The notes beneath the pieces are model-generated. The model saw nothing but the letters and a program-made list of their open reading frames with translations. It had not been told where the DNA came from and ran no database searches. Positions 1-6,811 of a stretch of DNA of 16,588 nt are shown here, in pieces (position 1 is the stretch's first letter; each line of letters starts with the position of its first letter). Origin of the DNA: JBOGWP01 sp050693875 (lineage in GTDB: Bacteria; Actinomycetota; CADDZG01; JAHWKV01; JBOGWP01); assembly GCA_050693875.1 (NCBI GenBank), contig JBOGWP010000119.1:1-16588 (forward strand), read 5' to 3'. Position numbers and translations under genes: made by a program.

Positions 1-280
1 AGAGGGGGAAGGCCCCCCAGAAAGTCCTCGCGGGACATTCGAAGCTCAGCGCTCGAGGCGCAAGCGAACGGGGCGACCTTCCCGACCGTCAATCCTCACG
101 GAGCCGGACAGGCTCGGTCAAGATGCCCGCTTGACACCGGCATCCCCGATAGGGAATCAGTCGAGGCAAATGAGCAGGTAGAGGGCAGCTTCGGGACGGA
201 AAGCAGGAAATCCGCGACGCGCACGGGTCTCGACCGTAGGTTCGGAGCCACCAAGCCAACCGAGCCGGAGGCCACGACCC
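1..280. other. Leader region without a supportable gene
   Basis: I see no gene here that I can support. Plus frame 1 stays open from base 1 to the TAA at 301, but its product is low-complexity and Arg/Ser/Thr-rich and looks non-coding. On the minus strand a short reading frame starts at an ATG at 36-38 (MSREDFLGG...) and runs off the left edge after about 12 codons. It has no clear Shine-Dalgarno and is too short to judge. Part of the region is probably the left end of the ISL3 element. The minus strand left of 111 does not continue the HTH gene that is cut at the right end of the element. Confidence 0.5.
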
Positions 281-1531
281 ATGCGCGTCACAGCGGCATA
301 TAAGCACCTGCTGCACCTTCCCGGCGTGAACGTACGCAAGGTTGCGTTCCAGGAGAACCGGGTGATCGTCACGGTGGGTCTGCGCCGGCGGCGGCTCGCC
401 TGCCCGCTCTGCGACTACTCCACCGGGGCCCGCTACGACACCCGCCCGGTGGAGTCGAGATGGCGACACCTCGATCTCGGGACGCGGGTGCTGGAGCTCA
501 GAGCAGCACTGCGCCGCCTGCGCTGCCCGGCCCATGGCGTCCGGGTGGAGGGAGTTCCCTTCGCCCGGCACGGCAGCGAGTTCACCCGGGACTTCGAGGA
601 CCTGGTGGCGTGGCTGGCCTCCCGGATGGACGCCACCGCGGTCACCGCCCTGGTGCGCATCGCCTGGCGAACCGTGGGGGCGATCGTCTCGAGGGTGCTG
701 CCCGACGAGCTCGACCCCAACCGGCTTGAGGAGCTGTTCGAGATCGGCGTCGATGAGGTGTCGTGGCGCAAGCGCCACCGCTACCTCACCCTGGTCACCG
801 ACCATCGCCGGGGCAAGGTGGTGTGGGGCACCGAGGGCAAGGACACCGCCGCCGCCGACCGCTTCTTCGAGGAGCTGGGAAAGGAGCGCTCCTCGAAGAT
901 CCAGGCGGTCTCGATGGACATGAGCCCCGCCTATGAGAAGAGCGTGCGCGCCTCGGGCCACGCCCCCCAGGCCACCATCTGCTTCGACCCCTTCCACGTC
1001 GTAGCCCTCGCCACCAAGGCCTTAGAGCAGGTCCGGCGGCGGGTGTGGAACGAGATGCGACGCACCGACAAGGACAAGGCCAAGACGTTCAAGGGAGCCC
1101 GCTGGGTGCTGCTCAAGAACCCGAAGAAGCTCACCGACGAGCAGGCGGCCACCCTCCGCAAGCTCCGCCGGCAGGGGGGCGCTGCCTGGCGAGCCTATCG
1201 CCTGAAAGAGGCGCTGCGGGAGATCTTCTCCCCCGACCTATCGGCGCAGGAGGCGGAGCAGCTGCTGCTTCGGTGGTGCTCGCAGGCCCAGCGCAGTCGC
1301 CTGGAGCCGTTCGTGAAGCTGGCCGAGACCATCCGCAAGCATTTCCCCGGCATCCTCGCCGCCATCCGGCTCAAGCTCAACAACGCCCGCCTGGAGGCCC
1401 TGAACAACAAAGTCAGGCTGGTGGTCCGAAGGGCCTACGGCTTCCACTCCGCCGAGGCCGCCCTCGCGCTCGTCATGCTCGTGTGCGGCCCGGTCAACCT
1501 CTGCCTTCCCCACCAGCGGGGGCTCGGGTGA
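281..1531 (+). CDS. ISL3-family transposase
   Basis: This 416-residue DDE transposase is full length for ISL3 (usually about 400-440) and should catalyse cut-and-paste movement of the element. The N-terminal part has a zinc-finger pattern with C41-x2-C44 and C82-x2-H85, as in the ISL3 zinc-ribbon. The catalytic triad is visible as D158 in GVDEVSW, D213 in SMDMSPAY and E373 in ARLEALNNKVR, the last followed by the usual RRAYGF motif. No stop or frameshift interrupts it, so it looks intact and may be active. The ATG at 281 opens directly into the expected family N-terminus, although no strong Shine-Dalgarno precedes it. The stop lies 23 bases inside the right end of the element. The overlapping frames on both strands are GC-rich shadows. 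Confidence 0.93.
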   Translation: MRVTAAYKHLLHLPGVNVRKVAFQENRVIVTVGLRRRRLACPLCDYSTGARYDTRPVESRWRHLDLGTRVLELRAALRRLRCPAHGVRVEGVPFARHGSEFTRDFEDLVAWLASRMDATAVTALVRIAWRTVGAIVSRVLPDELDPNRLEELFEIGVDEVSWRKRHRYLTLVTDHRRGKVVWGTEGKDTAAADRFFEELGKERSSKIQAVSMDMSPAYEKSVRASGHAPQATICFDPFHVVALATKALEQVRRRVWNEMRRTDKDKAKTFKGARWVLLKNPKKLTDEQAATLRKLRRQGGAAWRAYRLKEALREIFSPDLSAQEAEQLLLRWCSQAQRSRLEPFVKLAETIRKHFPGILAAIRLKLNNARLEALNNKVRLVVRRAYGFHSAEAALALVMLVCGPVNLCLPHQRGLG

Positions 1532-1554
1532 CCCACATCGATGTCATTAGAGCC
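1527..1554 (-). repeat. Right terminal inverted repeat of the ISL3 element
   Basis: Read on the minus strand from 1554 inward, the sequence starts GGCTCTAATGACATCGATG. The TAA at 1549-1547 within it ends the interrupted HTH gene. An imperfect counterpart lies at 111-138 (14 of 28 positions identical). The extent of the repeat is my estimate. Confidence 0.6.
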
Positions 1555-1921
1555 AGAAAAAGGGGATAACCATTGGATCGGTGTTCGCGAACGCAACCAT
1601 CCCGTCCCGCTTGCTTCCCTCTCCGATGTAAAGGGCCGTCCCGGCCGCCAGGAACGCAAGATCCGTCAGCATTCCGAGGCGGGCGAGGCCCTCGCGATCG
1701 AGCTCCTCGATCTGGCGAAGCTTCGCCAGATGCAGGACACTCTGGCTCCGGGTCCCCGACCGGTACTGGGGGAGACGCGGCGTGAAAGGCACATCCCGTA
1801 CCCAGAGGGACACCGAGCTCTTCGCCACGCCGAGCCTGCCGGCGATCTCCTCGAGGGTGCCACCCTCACGTCGCAGTCCCCGTGCAAGCTCTCGCTCGAC
1901 GACCTTCCCACCGTTACCCAT
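1547..1921 (-). pseudogene. HTH protein with LAGLIDADG-like segment, truncated by the IS
   Basis: This is the 124-residue N-terminal part of a longer protein. Residues about 8-43 form a helix-turn-helix (ARGLRREGGTLEEIAGRLGV, then AKSSVSLWVRDV), so it should bind DNA. Residues about 88-118 (TALYIGEGSK, then FANTDP) look like the first helix, acidic residue and strand of a LAGLIDADG-type fold; that assignment is inferred from pattern only. The family, as I know it from actinobacterial genomes, continues for roughly another 100 residues after the NTDP motif. Here the frame meets the ISL3 end: the last host base gives the T of TGG, and the IS supplies GG CTC TAA. The HTH half is therefore intact and could still be expressed and bind DNA. 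The start codon at 1921 has a TACAAT box 7 bases upstream, with a LexA-type operator beside it. Confidence 0.8.
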
Positions 1922-1928
1922 GCTCCAA

Positions 1929-1934
1929 ATTGTA
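1929..1934 (-). promoter_or_regulatory. -10 box TACAAT of the HTH gene, probably leaderless
   Basis: On the minus strand TACAAT is followed by TTGGAGC and then the ATG, a 7-base gap, so transcription should begin at or next to the start codon. GGAG in the gap sits too close to the ATG to be a normal Shine-Dalgarno. No clear -35 is seen at 16-18 bases. Confidence 0.6.
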
Positions 1935-1936
1935 AC

Positions 1937-1950
1937 CGAACAGGTGTTCG
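1937..1950. promoter_or_regulatory. LexA (SOS) operator, CGAACAGGTGTTCG
   Basis: This 14-bp site is a perfect inverted repeat (CGAACA-GG-TGTTCG) and fits the Gram-positive/actinobacterial LexA consensus CGAAC-N4-GTTCG exactly. It sits two bases upstream of the TACAAT box of the minus-strand HTH gene, where bound LexA would block RNA polymerase. It is 145 bases from the hydantoinase start, so it probably controls only the HTH gene. I noticed no other match to the consensus in the window. LexA itself is not encoded here, so regulation is inferred from the site. Confidence 0.75.
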
Positions 1951-2080
1951 TCTCCTCGTCTATTGCGGTGGTCAGCCGGGGACCGGCGTTCGATCAAAGC
2001 ACCGGGTAAGCGTGATAGAAGACGCATATCTGTCAATTAAAAGGCCGAGGTAAGCCACCTCCGTGCGTGACGCGGCCGAC

Positions 2081-2086
2081 TAGGAT
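2081..2086 (+). promoter_or_regulatory. -10 box TAGGAT of the hydantoinase operon
   Basis: TAGGAT ends 9 bases before the ATG at 2096. The intervening CTGAAATCG has no Shine-Dalgarno, so a leaderless or 1-3-base leader is likely. No convincing -35 hexamer is present. Confidence 0.45.
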
Positions 2087-2095
2087 CTGAAATCG

Positions 2096-4087
2096 ATGGC
2101 AGTGCCGGAGGGCGCACGGGTCGGTGTGGACGTGGGCGGAACCTTCACCGACGTCGCAGTCGTCCACGGCGGCACCGTGACGACCTGGAAGCTTGCCACG
2201 ACCGAGGACCAGAGCGAGGGCTTCGAGCGCGGGGTCCGAGAGGCGCTCGACCGCGCGGGAAGCCCGCCGCCTGGGCTCATCGCGCACGGGACGACGGTCG
2301 CGACCAATGCCGTCCTCGAACGCCGGGGGGCTCGGACCGCCCTCATCACCACCGAAGGGTTCCGCGACCTCCTGCGGATCGGCCGGCAAAACCGGCCCTC
2401 CCTCTACGACCTGCGTACGCGGCGTCCCGAGCCGCTCGTCCCGCGGGCCCTCACCATCGGCGTCGCCGAGCGGATCGGCCCGGGGGGCGAGATCATCCGC
2501 CCGCTCGACGAGGACGGCGCGCGGCGCGCCCTCGCCGCCCTGATCGGCGAGGGGGTCGACTCGGTCGCGGTCTGCCTGCTCTTCTCCTTCGCGAACGCGG
2601 TGCACGAGCGGAGGATCCGAGAGCTCGTCGCGTCCGTCGAGCCGGAGGTGCGCGTCTGCCTGTCCACCGACGTCCTCCCGGAGTTCCGCGAGTACGAGCG
2701 CGCCTCCACGACCGTTCTCTGCGCCTACGTCGGGCCCGCGATCAAGCGGTACATGTCAAGGCTCTCCGAACGCGTGGCGGATCTCGACGCCCCCGTCATC
2801 GTGATGCGCTCGGGTGGCGGGACGATGACCGCCGCACAGGCTGCCGACCAGGCGGTGCACACGCTGGTCTCCGGCCCGGCCGCGGGGGTCCGCGGCGCGG
2901 CCGGCGCTGCCGCGGAATCGGGCTTCACCGACCTCGTGACCTTCGACATGGGCGGAACCTCGACCGACGTCTGCCTCGTCGAACGGGGCGAGCCGGCGAT
3001 CGAGTCGGGATCCTCGATCGGCGGCCTGCCGTTCCGGACGCCGGCACTGGCGGTGCACACGGTGGGTGCGGGCGGAGGCAGCATCCTCTGGATCGATTCG
3101 GGCGGCGCGCTACGGGCGGGCCCGAGGAGTGCGGGCGCGATCCCAGGGCCGGCGTGCTACGGGAAGGGCGGAACGGAACCCACCGTCACCGACGCGCACC
3201 TCGTGCTGGGTCATCTCGATCCCGCGGCGTTCCTCGGCGGGCGTGCGCGGCTGGAGCGGGACCCGGCGGTGGAGGCGCTCGGGTCGGTGGCGAGAACGTT
3301 CGGCGTCTCGGTCGGCGAGGTCGCGCTCGCCGGGCTGGCCGCCGTCCGGGCGGGGATGTCCAAGGCAATCCGCGTCGTCACCGTGGAACGTGGCCGCGAT
3401 CCGCGCGAGCTTACACTCGTGGCGTTCGGGGGTGCGGGGCCGATGCATGCGACGGCCGTCGCGTCGGAGCTCGAGATCCCGGCGGTGCTGGTCCCTCCCG
3501 CCCCCGGCGTGCTCTCCGCCCTGGGGCTTCTCGTGACGCCGCTCACCGCCGACGCCTCGCGCTCCCGCCCGATGGCGGATCCCGATCCGGGCGCCGTGGC
3601 GGAGGTGCTCGCCGAGTTGGAGGAAGCGGCGGTGTCCGAGCTGCGAGCGCAGGGGGCAGAAGCAGCAAGCCTGTCGCGGAGCATCGACTGCCGGTACCCG
3701 GGACAGGCCCACGAGATCCCCGTCGCGTTCGACGGGCTCGAATCGCTGCCGAGACGGTTCCACGAGGCGCACCGCGCCCGGTTCGGTTGGAGCTCGCCCG
3801 GCGAGGCCGTCGAGCTCGTGACCTTCCGGGTGCGCGTCTCAGCTCCCGAGCCGGGTCTGGCGCTGCCGCGGATGCCGGGGGGAGTCGGGGCGCGTCCCCT
3901 CACGCGCCGCGAGATCCGTACCGACGCAGGAGTGGTCACCGTCCCCGTCTACGCCCGGGCGGCGCTCGGCGCGGGCGATGTGGTCAAGGGACCCGCGATC
4001 GTGACCGGCGAGGACTCGACGGTGCTCATCGACGAGGCATGGCGGGCGGAGGTCGACGCCGTCGGCAGCCTGGTGATCGCCCGATGA
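2096..4087 (+). CDS. hyuA: Hydantoinase/oxoprolinase subunit A (HyuA-type)
   Basis: This 663-residue protein belongs to the ATP-dependent hydantoinase A/5-oxoprolinase family, which uses ATP to open cyclic amides such as N-methylhydantoin or 5-oxoproline; related proteins act in acetone carboxylation. The ASKHA-type nucleotide fold shows in DVGGTFTD (12-19), HGTTVATNAV (64-73), SGPAAG (259-264), FDMGGTSTDV (283-292) and GAGGGS (324-329). The family block PGPACYGKGGTEPTVTDA follows at 350-367, and FGGAGPMHA comes later. Length is normal (about 650-700). No signal peptide is visible, so it is cytosolic. The ATG at 2096 is chosen because the family N-terminus follows directly and a -10 box sits just upstream. 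It overlaps subunit B by ATGA, which implies translational coupling. The substrate cannot be told from sequence. Confidence 0.92.
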   Translation: MAVPEGARVGVDVGGTFTDVAVVHGGTVTTWKLATTEDQSEGFERGVREALDRAGSPPPGLIAHGTTVATNAVLERRGARTALITTEGFRDLLRIGRQNRPSLYDLRTRRPEPLVPRALTIGVAERIGPGGEIIRPLDEDGARRALAALIGEGVDSVAVCLLFSFANAVHERRIRELVASVEPEVRVCLSTDVLPEFREYERASTTVLCAYVGPAIKRYMSRLSERVADLDAPVIVMRSGGGTMTAAQAADQAVHTLVSGPAAGVRGAAGAAAESGFTDLVTFDMGGTSTDVCLVERGEPAIESGSSIGGLPFRTPALAVHTVGAGGGSILWIDSGGALRAGPRSAGAIPGPACYGKGGTEPTVTDAHLVLGHLDPAAFLGGRARLERDPAVEALGSVARTFGVSVGEVALAGLAAVRAGMSKAIRVVTVERGRDPRELTLVAFGGAGPMHATAVASELEIPAVLVPPAPGVLSALGLLVTPLTADASRSRPMADPDPGAVAEVLAELEEAAVSELRAQGAEAASLSRSIDCRYPGQAHEIPVAFDGLESLPRRFHEAHRARFGWSSPGEAVELVTFRVRVSAPEPGLALPRMPGGVGARPLTRREIRTDAGVVTVPVYARAALGAGDVVKGPAIVTGEDSTVLIDEAWRAEVDAVGSLVIAR

Positions 4088-5631
4088 CCGACTCGCTCTC
4101 GCTCGAGGTGGCACGCCACGCGCTAGCCGGGGTTGCGGAAGAGATGGGAACGGTGCTCCGCCGAACCGCTCGGTCGCCGAACATCACCGAGCGCGAGGAC
4201 TGCTCGTGTGCCCTCGCCACGGCCGACGGTGAGATGTGCGCGCAGGCGGAGCACATCCCGGTGCACCTGGGCGCGATGCCGGCAAGCATCGAGGCGGCCC
4301 TGGCACGGTTCCCCGCGCTCGAGGAAGCAGACGCGGTCCTGGTGAACGATCCGTTCGCCGGCGGCACGCACCTCAACGACCTCACGCTCGTGTCCCCGGT
4401 GTTCCTCGGCGAGCGCCTACTCGGCTACGTCGCCAACCGGGCGCACCACGCCGACGTGGGCGGCAAGACACCGGGGAGCATGCCCGGCGACTCCACGGAG
4501 ATCTTCCAGGAGGGCATCCGCATCCCGCCGGTGCTGGCATGGCGAGCCGGGTGTCCCGACCAGGCCGTGCTCGACGTGCTCGTTGCGAATTCGCGCACCC
4601 CGGGGGAGCGACTCGGCGATCTGCAGGCGCAGGCGGGCGCCAACGTCGCCGGCGCGGAGCGTCTGCGCACGCTCGCCGAGCGGATGGGACCGGACGCGCT
4701 TGCCGCCGCGATGACTGCGCTCCTCGACTACACCGAGCGTGCCGTCCGCGCGGGGATCTCGGACCTCCCCAACGGGGAATGGAGCTTCGAGGACGCGCTG
4801 GACTCGGATGGGATCGGAAGCGATCCGGTCCTCATCGCGGTGACGGTCCGCATCCACGGCGACGCGATGGAGGTCGACTTCACCGGATCGGCGGCCCAGC
4901 GGGAGGGCAACGTCAACGCGGTCCTCCCGGTGACGATCTCGGCGGTGACCTTCGTGGTGCGTGCGCTCACCGGTCCCGAGCTGCCGCCGAACGCCGGGGC
5001 GATGCGGCCGGTGACCGTGATCGCGCCGGAGGGGACGGTCGTCAACGCGTCGCCTCCCGCGGCGGTCTCGGCCGGCAACGTGGAGTGCTCCCAGCGCATC
5101 GTCGACGTGCTGCTGGGGGCACTGGCCGGCGCCGCCCCCGACCGGATCCCCGCTGCCTCCCAGGGGACGATGAACAACCTGCTGCTGGGAGATTCCACCT
5201 TCGCCTACTACGAGACGATCGGCGGCGGCCAGGGCGGAGCCCCGTGGGGGGCCGGGATGGACGGCGTGCATACGATGATGACCAACACCAAGAACACCCC
5301 CGCCGAGGCCGTCGAGTACGCCTACCCGCTCCGGGTGCTGCGATCGGAGCTGCGCGAGGGGAGTGGCGGCGCGGGGCACCACCCGGGCGGGAGGGGCATC
5401 CGGCGCGACCTGGAGGTGCTGTGCGAGCGAGCGACGTTGTCGTTGCAGAGCGACCGGCGGCGCTCGCGGCCGTGGGGACGTGAGGGCGGCGAGCCCGGGA
5501 TGCCGGGGCGCAACCTGCTCATCCGGGAGGGGGCCGAGACCGAGCTCGCCGACAAGTGCACGGTCCAGGTTCGGCGGGGGGACGTGATCTCGATCCGGAC
5601 GCCGGGCGGCGGGGGATGGGGCCAGCGGTAG
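4084..5631 (+). CDS. hyuB: Hydantoinase/oxoprolinase subunit B (HyuB-type)
   Basis: This 515-residue protein is the hydantoinase B family partner of the upstream gene and forms the second half of the cyclic-amide hydrolase complex. Family motifs are NDPFAGGTHLNDL (88-100) and HHADVGGKTPGSMPGD (about 121-136), the likely metal or active-site region. The C-terminus is TPGGGGWGQR, typical of the family. The frame is open from 3154, but that extension only shadows subunit A; the ATG at 4084, overlapping the upstream stop as ATGA, gives the normal family start (SLEVARHAL, then GTVLRRTA). Length is in the usual 500-600 range and no frameshift is seen. The two genes appear to form a complete operon, with no regulator or transporter attached here to reveal the substrate. 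Confidence 0.92.
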   Translation: MTDSLSLEVARHALAGVAEEMGTVLRRTARSPNITEREDCSCALATADGEMCAQAEHIPVHLGAMPASIEAALARFPALEEADAVLVNDPFAGGTHLNDLTLVSPVFLGERLLGYVANRAHHADVGGKTPGSMPGDSTEIFQEGIRIPPVLAWRAGCPDQAVLDVLVANSRTPGERLGDLQAQAGANVAGAERLRTLAERMGPDALAAAMTALLDYTERAVRAGISDLPNGEWSFEDALDSDGIGSDPVLIAVTVRIHGDAMEVDFTGSAAQREGNVNAVLPVTISAVTFVVRALTGPELPPNAGAMRPVTVIAPEGTVVNASPPAAVSAGNVECSQRIVDVLLGALAGAAPDRIPAASQGTMNNLLLGDSTFAYYETIGGGQGGAPWGAGMDGVHTMMTNTKNTPAEAVEYAYPLRVLRSELREGSGGAGHHPGGRGIRRDLEVLCERATLSLQSDRRRSRPWGREGGEPGMPGRNLLIREGAETELADKCTVQVRRGDVISIRTPGGGGWGQR

Positions 5632-5642
5632 GCGTCTGGTGC

Positions 5643-5691
5643 GCCTGAACGGCAGGCCCGAGGGCACATCCTCAGACCGTTGGGCGGCCTG
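5643..5691 (+). terminator. Possible stem-loop after the hydantoinase operon
   Basis: Several overlapping stems are possible: GCCTG-AACGG-CAGGC (5643-5657), or CAGGCC (5653-5658) with GGCCTG (5686-5691) enclosing GAGG-GCACAT-CCTC (5660-5673). There is no T-tract, so this would not be a standard intrinsic terminator. The rest of the 144-base gap to the next gene shows nothing else. Confidence 0.2.
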
Positions 5692-5775
5692 AAGGGCGCG
5701 CTCAAACCCCGGCAGTCTCTTCGGCGTCGGGGGGAAGGACTCCCGAGCGGACCCGTTGGACTGATGCGGCCGAGA

Positions 5776-6078
5776 TCAGTCGAGCGCCTTGTCGCAGCCC
5801 TCGTGTGAGCGCTCGTGCAGGTGAGCGGCGCCGCTGTAGAAGGCGAGTCCCGGCGGAACCCCGGGCGCGGCCTCGTCGATGAATGCCTTGATTCCCGGCA
5901 TGCCGTCGGGAACCTCCCCGCTCGACCCCGGCGGGGAGAGGGCCGCTGCCTCGATGCCCATGCAGCTCGCGGGCGTGTCCTCCACCGTGCCGACATCCGC
6001 GAACGCAGCGGAGAATGAGGCGGCGAAGGTCAGGACACCCACGGCCACGAGTGCGACCGCCATCTTCTTCTTCACCAT
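5776..6078 (-). CDS. Small secreted protein of unknown function
   Basis: About 100 residues. The N-terminus KKKMAVALVAVGVLTFAASF is a clear Sec signal peptide (basic n-region, hydrophobic core) with probable cleavage after AAFA near residue 27. The mature part of about 73 residues is acidic, Gly/Pro-rich, and has two cysteines (in ASCMG and EGCDK) that could form one disulphide outside the cell. A very strong Shine-Dalgarno, AGGAGGTGA, lies just upstream. It is only a few bases from the ATG at 6078 but six bases from the in-frame GTG that follows, so the true start may be GTG at 6075. I do not recognise the family. It is divergent from mscL across a 271-base gap. It would be exported, but its job is unknown. 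Confidence 0.7.
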   Translation of the reverse strand: MVKKKMAVALVAVGVLTFAASFSAAFADVGTVEDTPASCMGIEAAALSPPGSSGEVPDGMPGIKAFIDEAAPGVPPGLAFYSGAAHLHERSHEGCDKALD

Positions 6079-6183
6079 TCACCTCCTACGGGAGATCGCT
6101 CCCGACCTCACGTTGGCGCAAGACCTCTCCGGTCCGGTTATCGACCTCGGAGCATATCGGGTCTCCGGGATAGACGGCAGGGC

Positions 6184-6221
6184 CCCGCGGCGGGCCCGCA
6201 CGCGCGAACGTGCGCCGCGGG
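6184..6221. other. GC-rich nested hairpin in the divergent mscL region
   Basis: CCCGCGGC (6184-6191) pairs perfectly with GCCGCGGG (6214-6221). Inside, GCACG (6198-6202) pairs with CGTGC (6209-6213) around the loop CGCGAA, leaving a 6-base bulge on the 5' side only. No T-tract follows on either strand, so it is unlikely to be a simple terminator. It sits between the small secreted gene and mscL and could be an RNA structure or a protein-binding site. Confidence 0.4.
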
Positions 6222-6290
6222 ACGGCGCAACCCCCTGCGGAGAAAGACCCTCTTCCGTCGACCTGCTGCCCGAGGAGGTGGCCGGCACCG

Positions 6291-6319
6291 TTGCCCTGTC
6301 GGAGGGCCGATGCCATCAT
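6291..6319 (+). promoter_or_regulatory. Possible mscL promoter (TTGCCC-17-CATCAT)
   Basis: TTGCCC (6291-6296) and CATCAT (6314-6319) are separated by exactly 17 bases, and each matches four of six consensus positions. The ATG lies 30 bases after the -10, leaving room for the Shine-Dalgarno seen there. Matches of this quality can occur by chance. Confidence 0.3.
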
Positions 6320-6349
6320 CCGCGCGCCTGTCCGCGAGAGGAGAGCCGG

Positions 6350-6763
6350 ATGTTCAAAGAGTTCAAGGCGTTCGCGCTTCGAGGAAATGTGGTCGACCTG
6401 GCCATCGGCGTGATGATCGGCGTCGCCTTCAACGCGATGGTCACCTCGCTCGTCAACGACGTGCTGATGAACTTCGTGGCCGCCGTCTTCGGGGAGCCCG
6501 ACTTCAACGGGTTGCGGGCCGACTTGGGGCGCGGCGTCGTCCGGTATGGAGCCTTCCTCACCTCGGTCGTCAACTTCGCGATCGTGGCGCTGACGCTCTT
6601 CGTCCTGGTGAAGGCCGTCAACCGGCTCGTGAAGCGGACGGGGGCCGACCCCGAGCCGCCGTCGACACGCCCCTGCCCGTTCTGCATGATCAACGTCCCG
6701 GTGAAGGCGACACGCTGCAGCGGCTGCACGAGCGAGCTGCCACCGCCCGCGGAAGCCGCTTGA
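6350..6763 (+). CDS. mscL: Large-conductance mechanosensitive channel MscL
   Basis: MscL is an inner-membrane pentamer that opens under membrane tension and releases solutes on osmotic downshock. The 137-residue protein has the family N-terminus FKEFKAFALRGNVVDLAIG, then TM1 (about 16-45), a periplasmic loop with FGEPDFNGL, and TM2 (about 68-95, FLTSVVNFAIVALTLFVLVKAVN). The C-terminal tail holds CPFC and CSGC, a zinc-ribbon-like pair seen in a subset of MscL proteins. The frame is open far upstream (from 5879), but the start at 6350 is fixed by the family N-terminus and by AGAGGAG six bases before it. It appears to be a single-gene unit. No frameshift is seen and length is normal (about 130-150). 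Confidence 0.95.
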   Translation: MFKEFKAFALRGNVVDLAIGVMIGVAFNAMVTSLVNDVLMNFVAAVFGEPDFNGLRADLGRGVVRYGAFLTSVVNFAIVALTLFVLVKAVNRLVKRTGADPEPPSTRPCPFCMINVPVKATRCSGCTSELPPPAEAA

Positions 6764-6798
6764 TCCTGGACATCCGGCTATGCCGTCCCGGCACACCG

Positions 6799-6804
6799 TA
6801 GGTT
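6799..6804 (+). promoter_or_regulatory. -10 box TAGGTT of the ABC exporter operon
   Basis: TAGGTT ends 7 bases before the ATG at 6812. This gives the leaderless geometry seen at other starts in this window. No clear -35 or Shine-Dalgarno is present. Confidence 0.4.
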
Positions 6805-6811
6805 GACGCGC

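Larger units (their letters stand above)
111..1554 (+). mobile_element. ISL3-family insertion sequence (right end firm, left end tentative)
   Basis: The element carries a single ISL3 transposase. The right end is placed at 1554 for two reasons. Read inward on the minus strand, the sequence begins GGCTCTAATGACATC, and GGCTCT is a typical ISL3 terminus. The HTH gene arriving from the right also loses its family sequence exactly at that base. The left end is uncertain. The best candidate starts at 111 with GGCTC and matches the first 28 bases of the right end at 14 positions, including the outer five and the inner four. It would give 1,444 bp, a usual ISL3 size. The 8-bp target duplication expected for ISL3 is not seen: 103-110 and 1555-1562 differ. 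Either the true left end lies elsewhere or beyond the window, or the left flank has been rearranged. Confidence 0.6.

Noticed and set aside
89..997. A 302-residue minus-strand frame over the transposase
   Set aside because: It has no recognisable domain and overlaps an intact transposase with a clear DDE triad.
3154..4083. N-terminal extension of the hydantoinase B frame
   Set aside because: It overlaps subunit A in another frame, is Arg-rich, and the family start is at the ATGA overlap at 4084.
4417..5667. A 416-residue minus-strand frame over the hydantoinase B gene
   Set aside because: Composition is shadow-like (Arg, His, Pro) and the plus-strand product matches its family along its full length.
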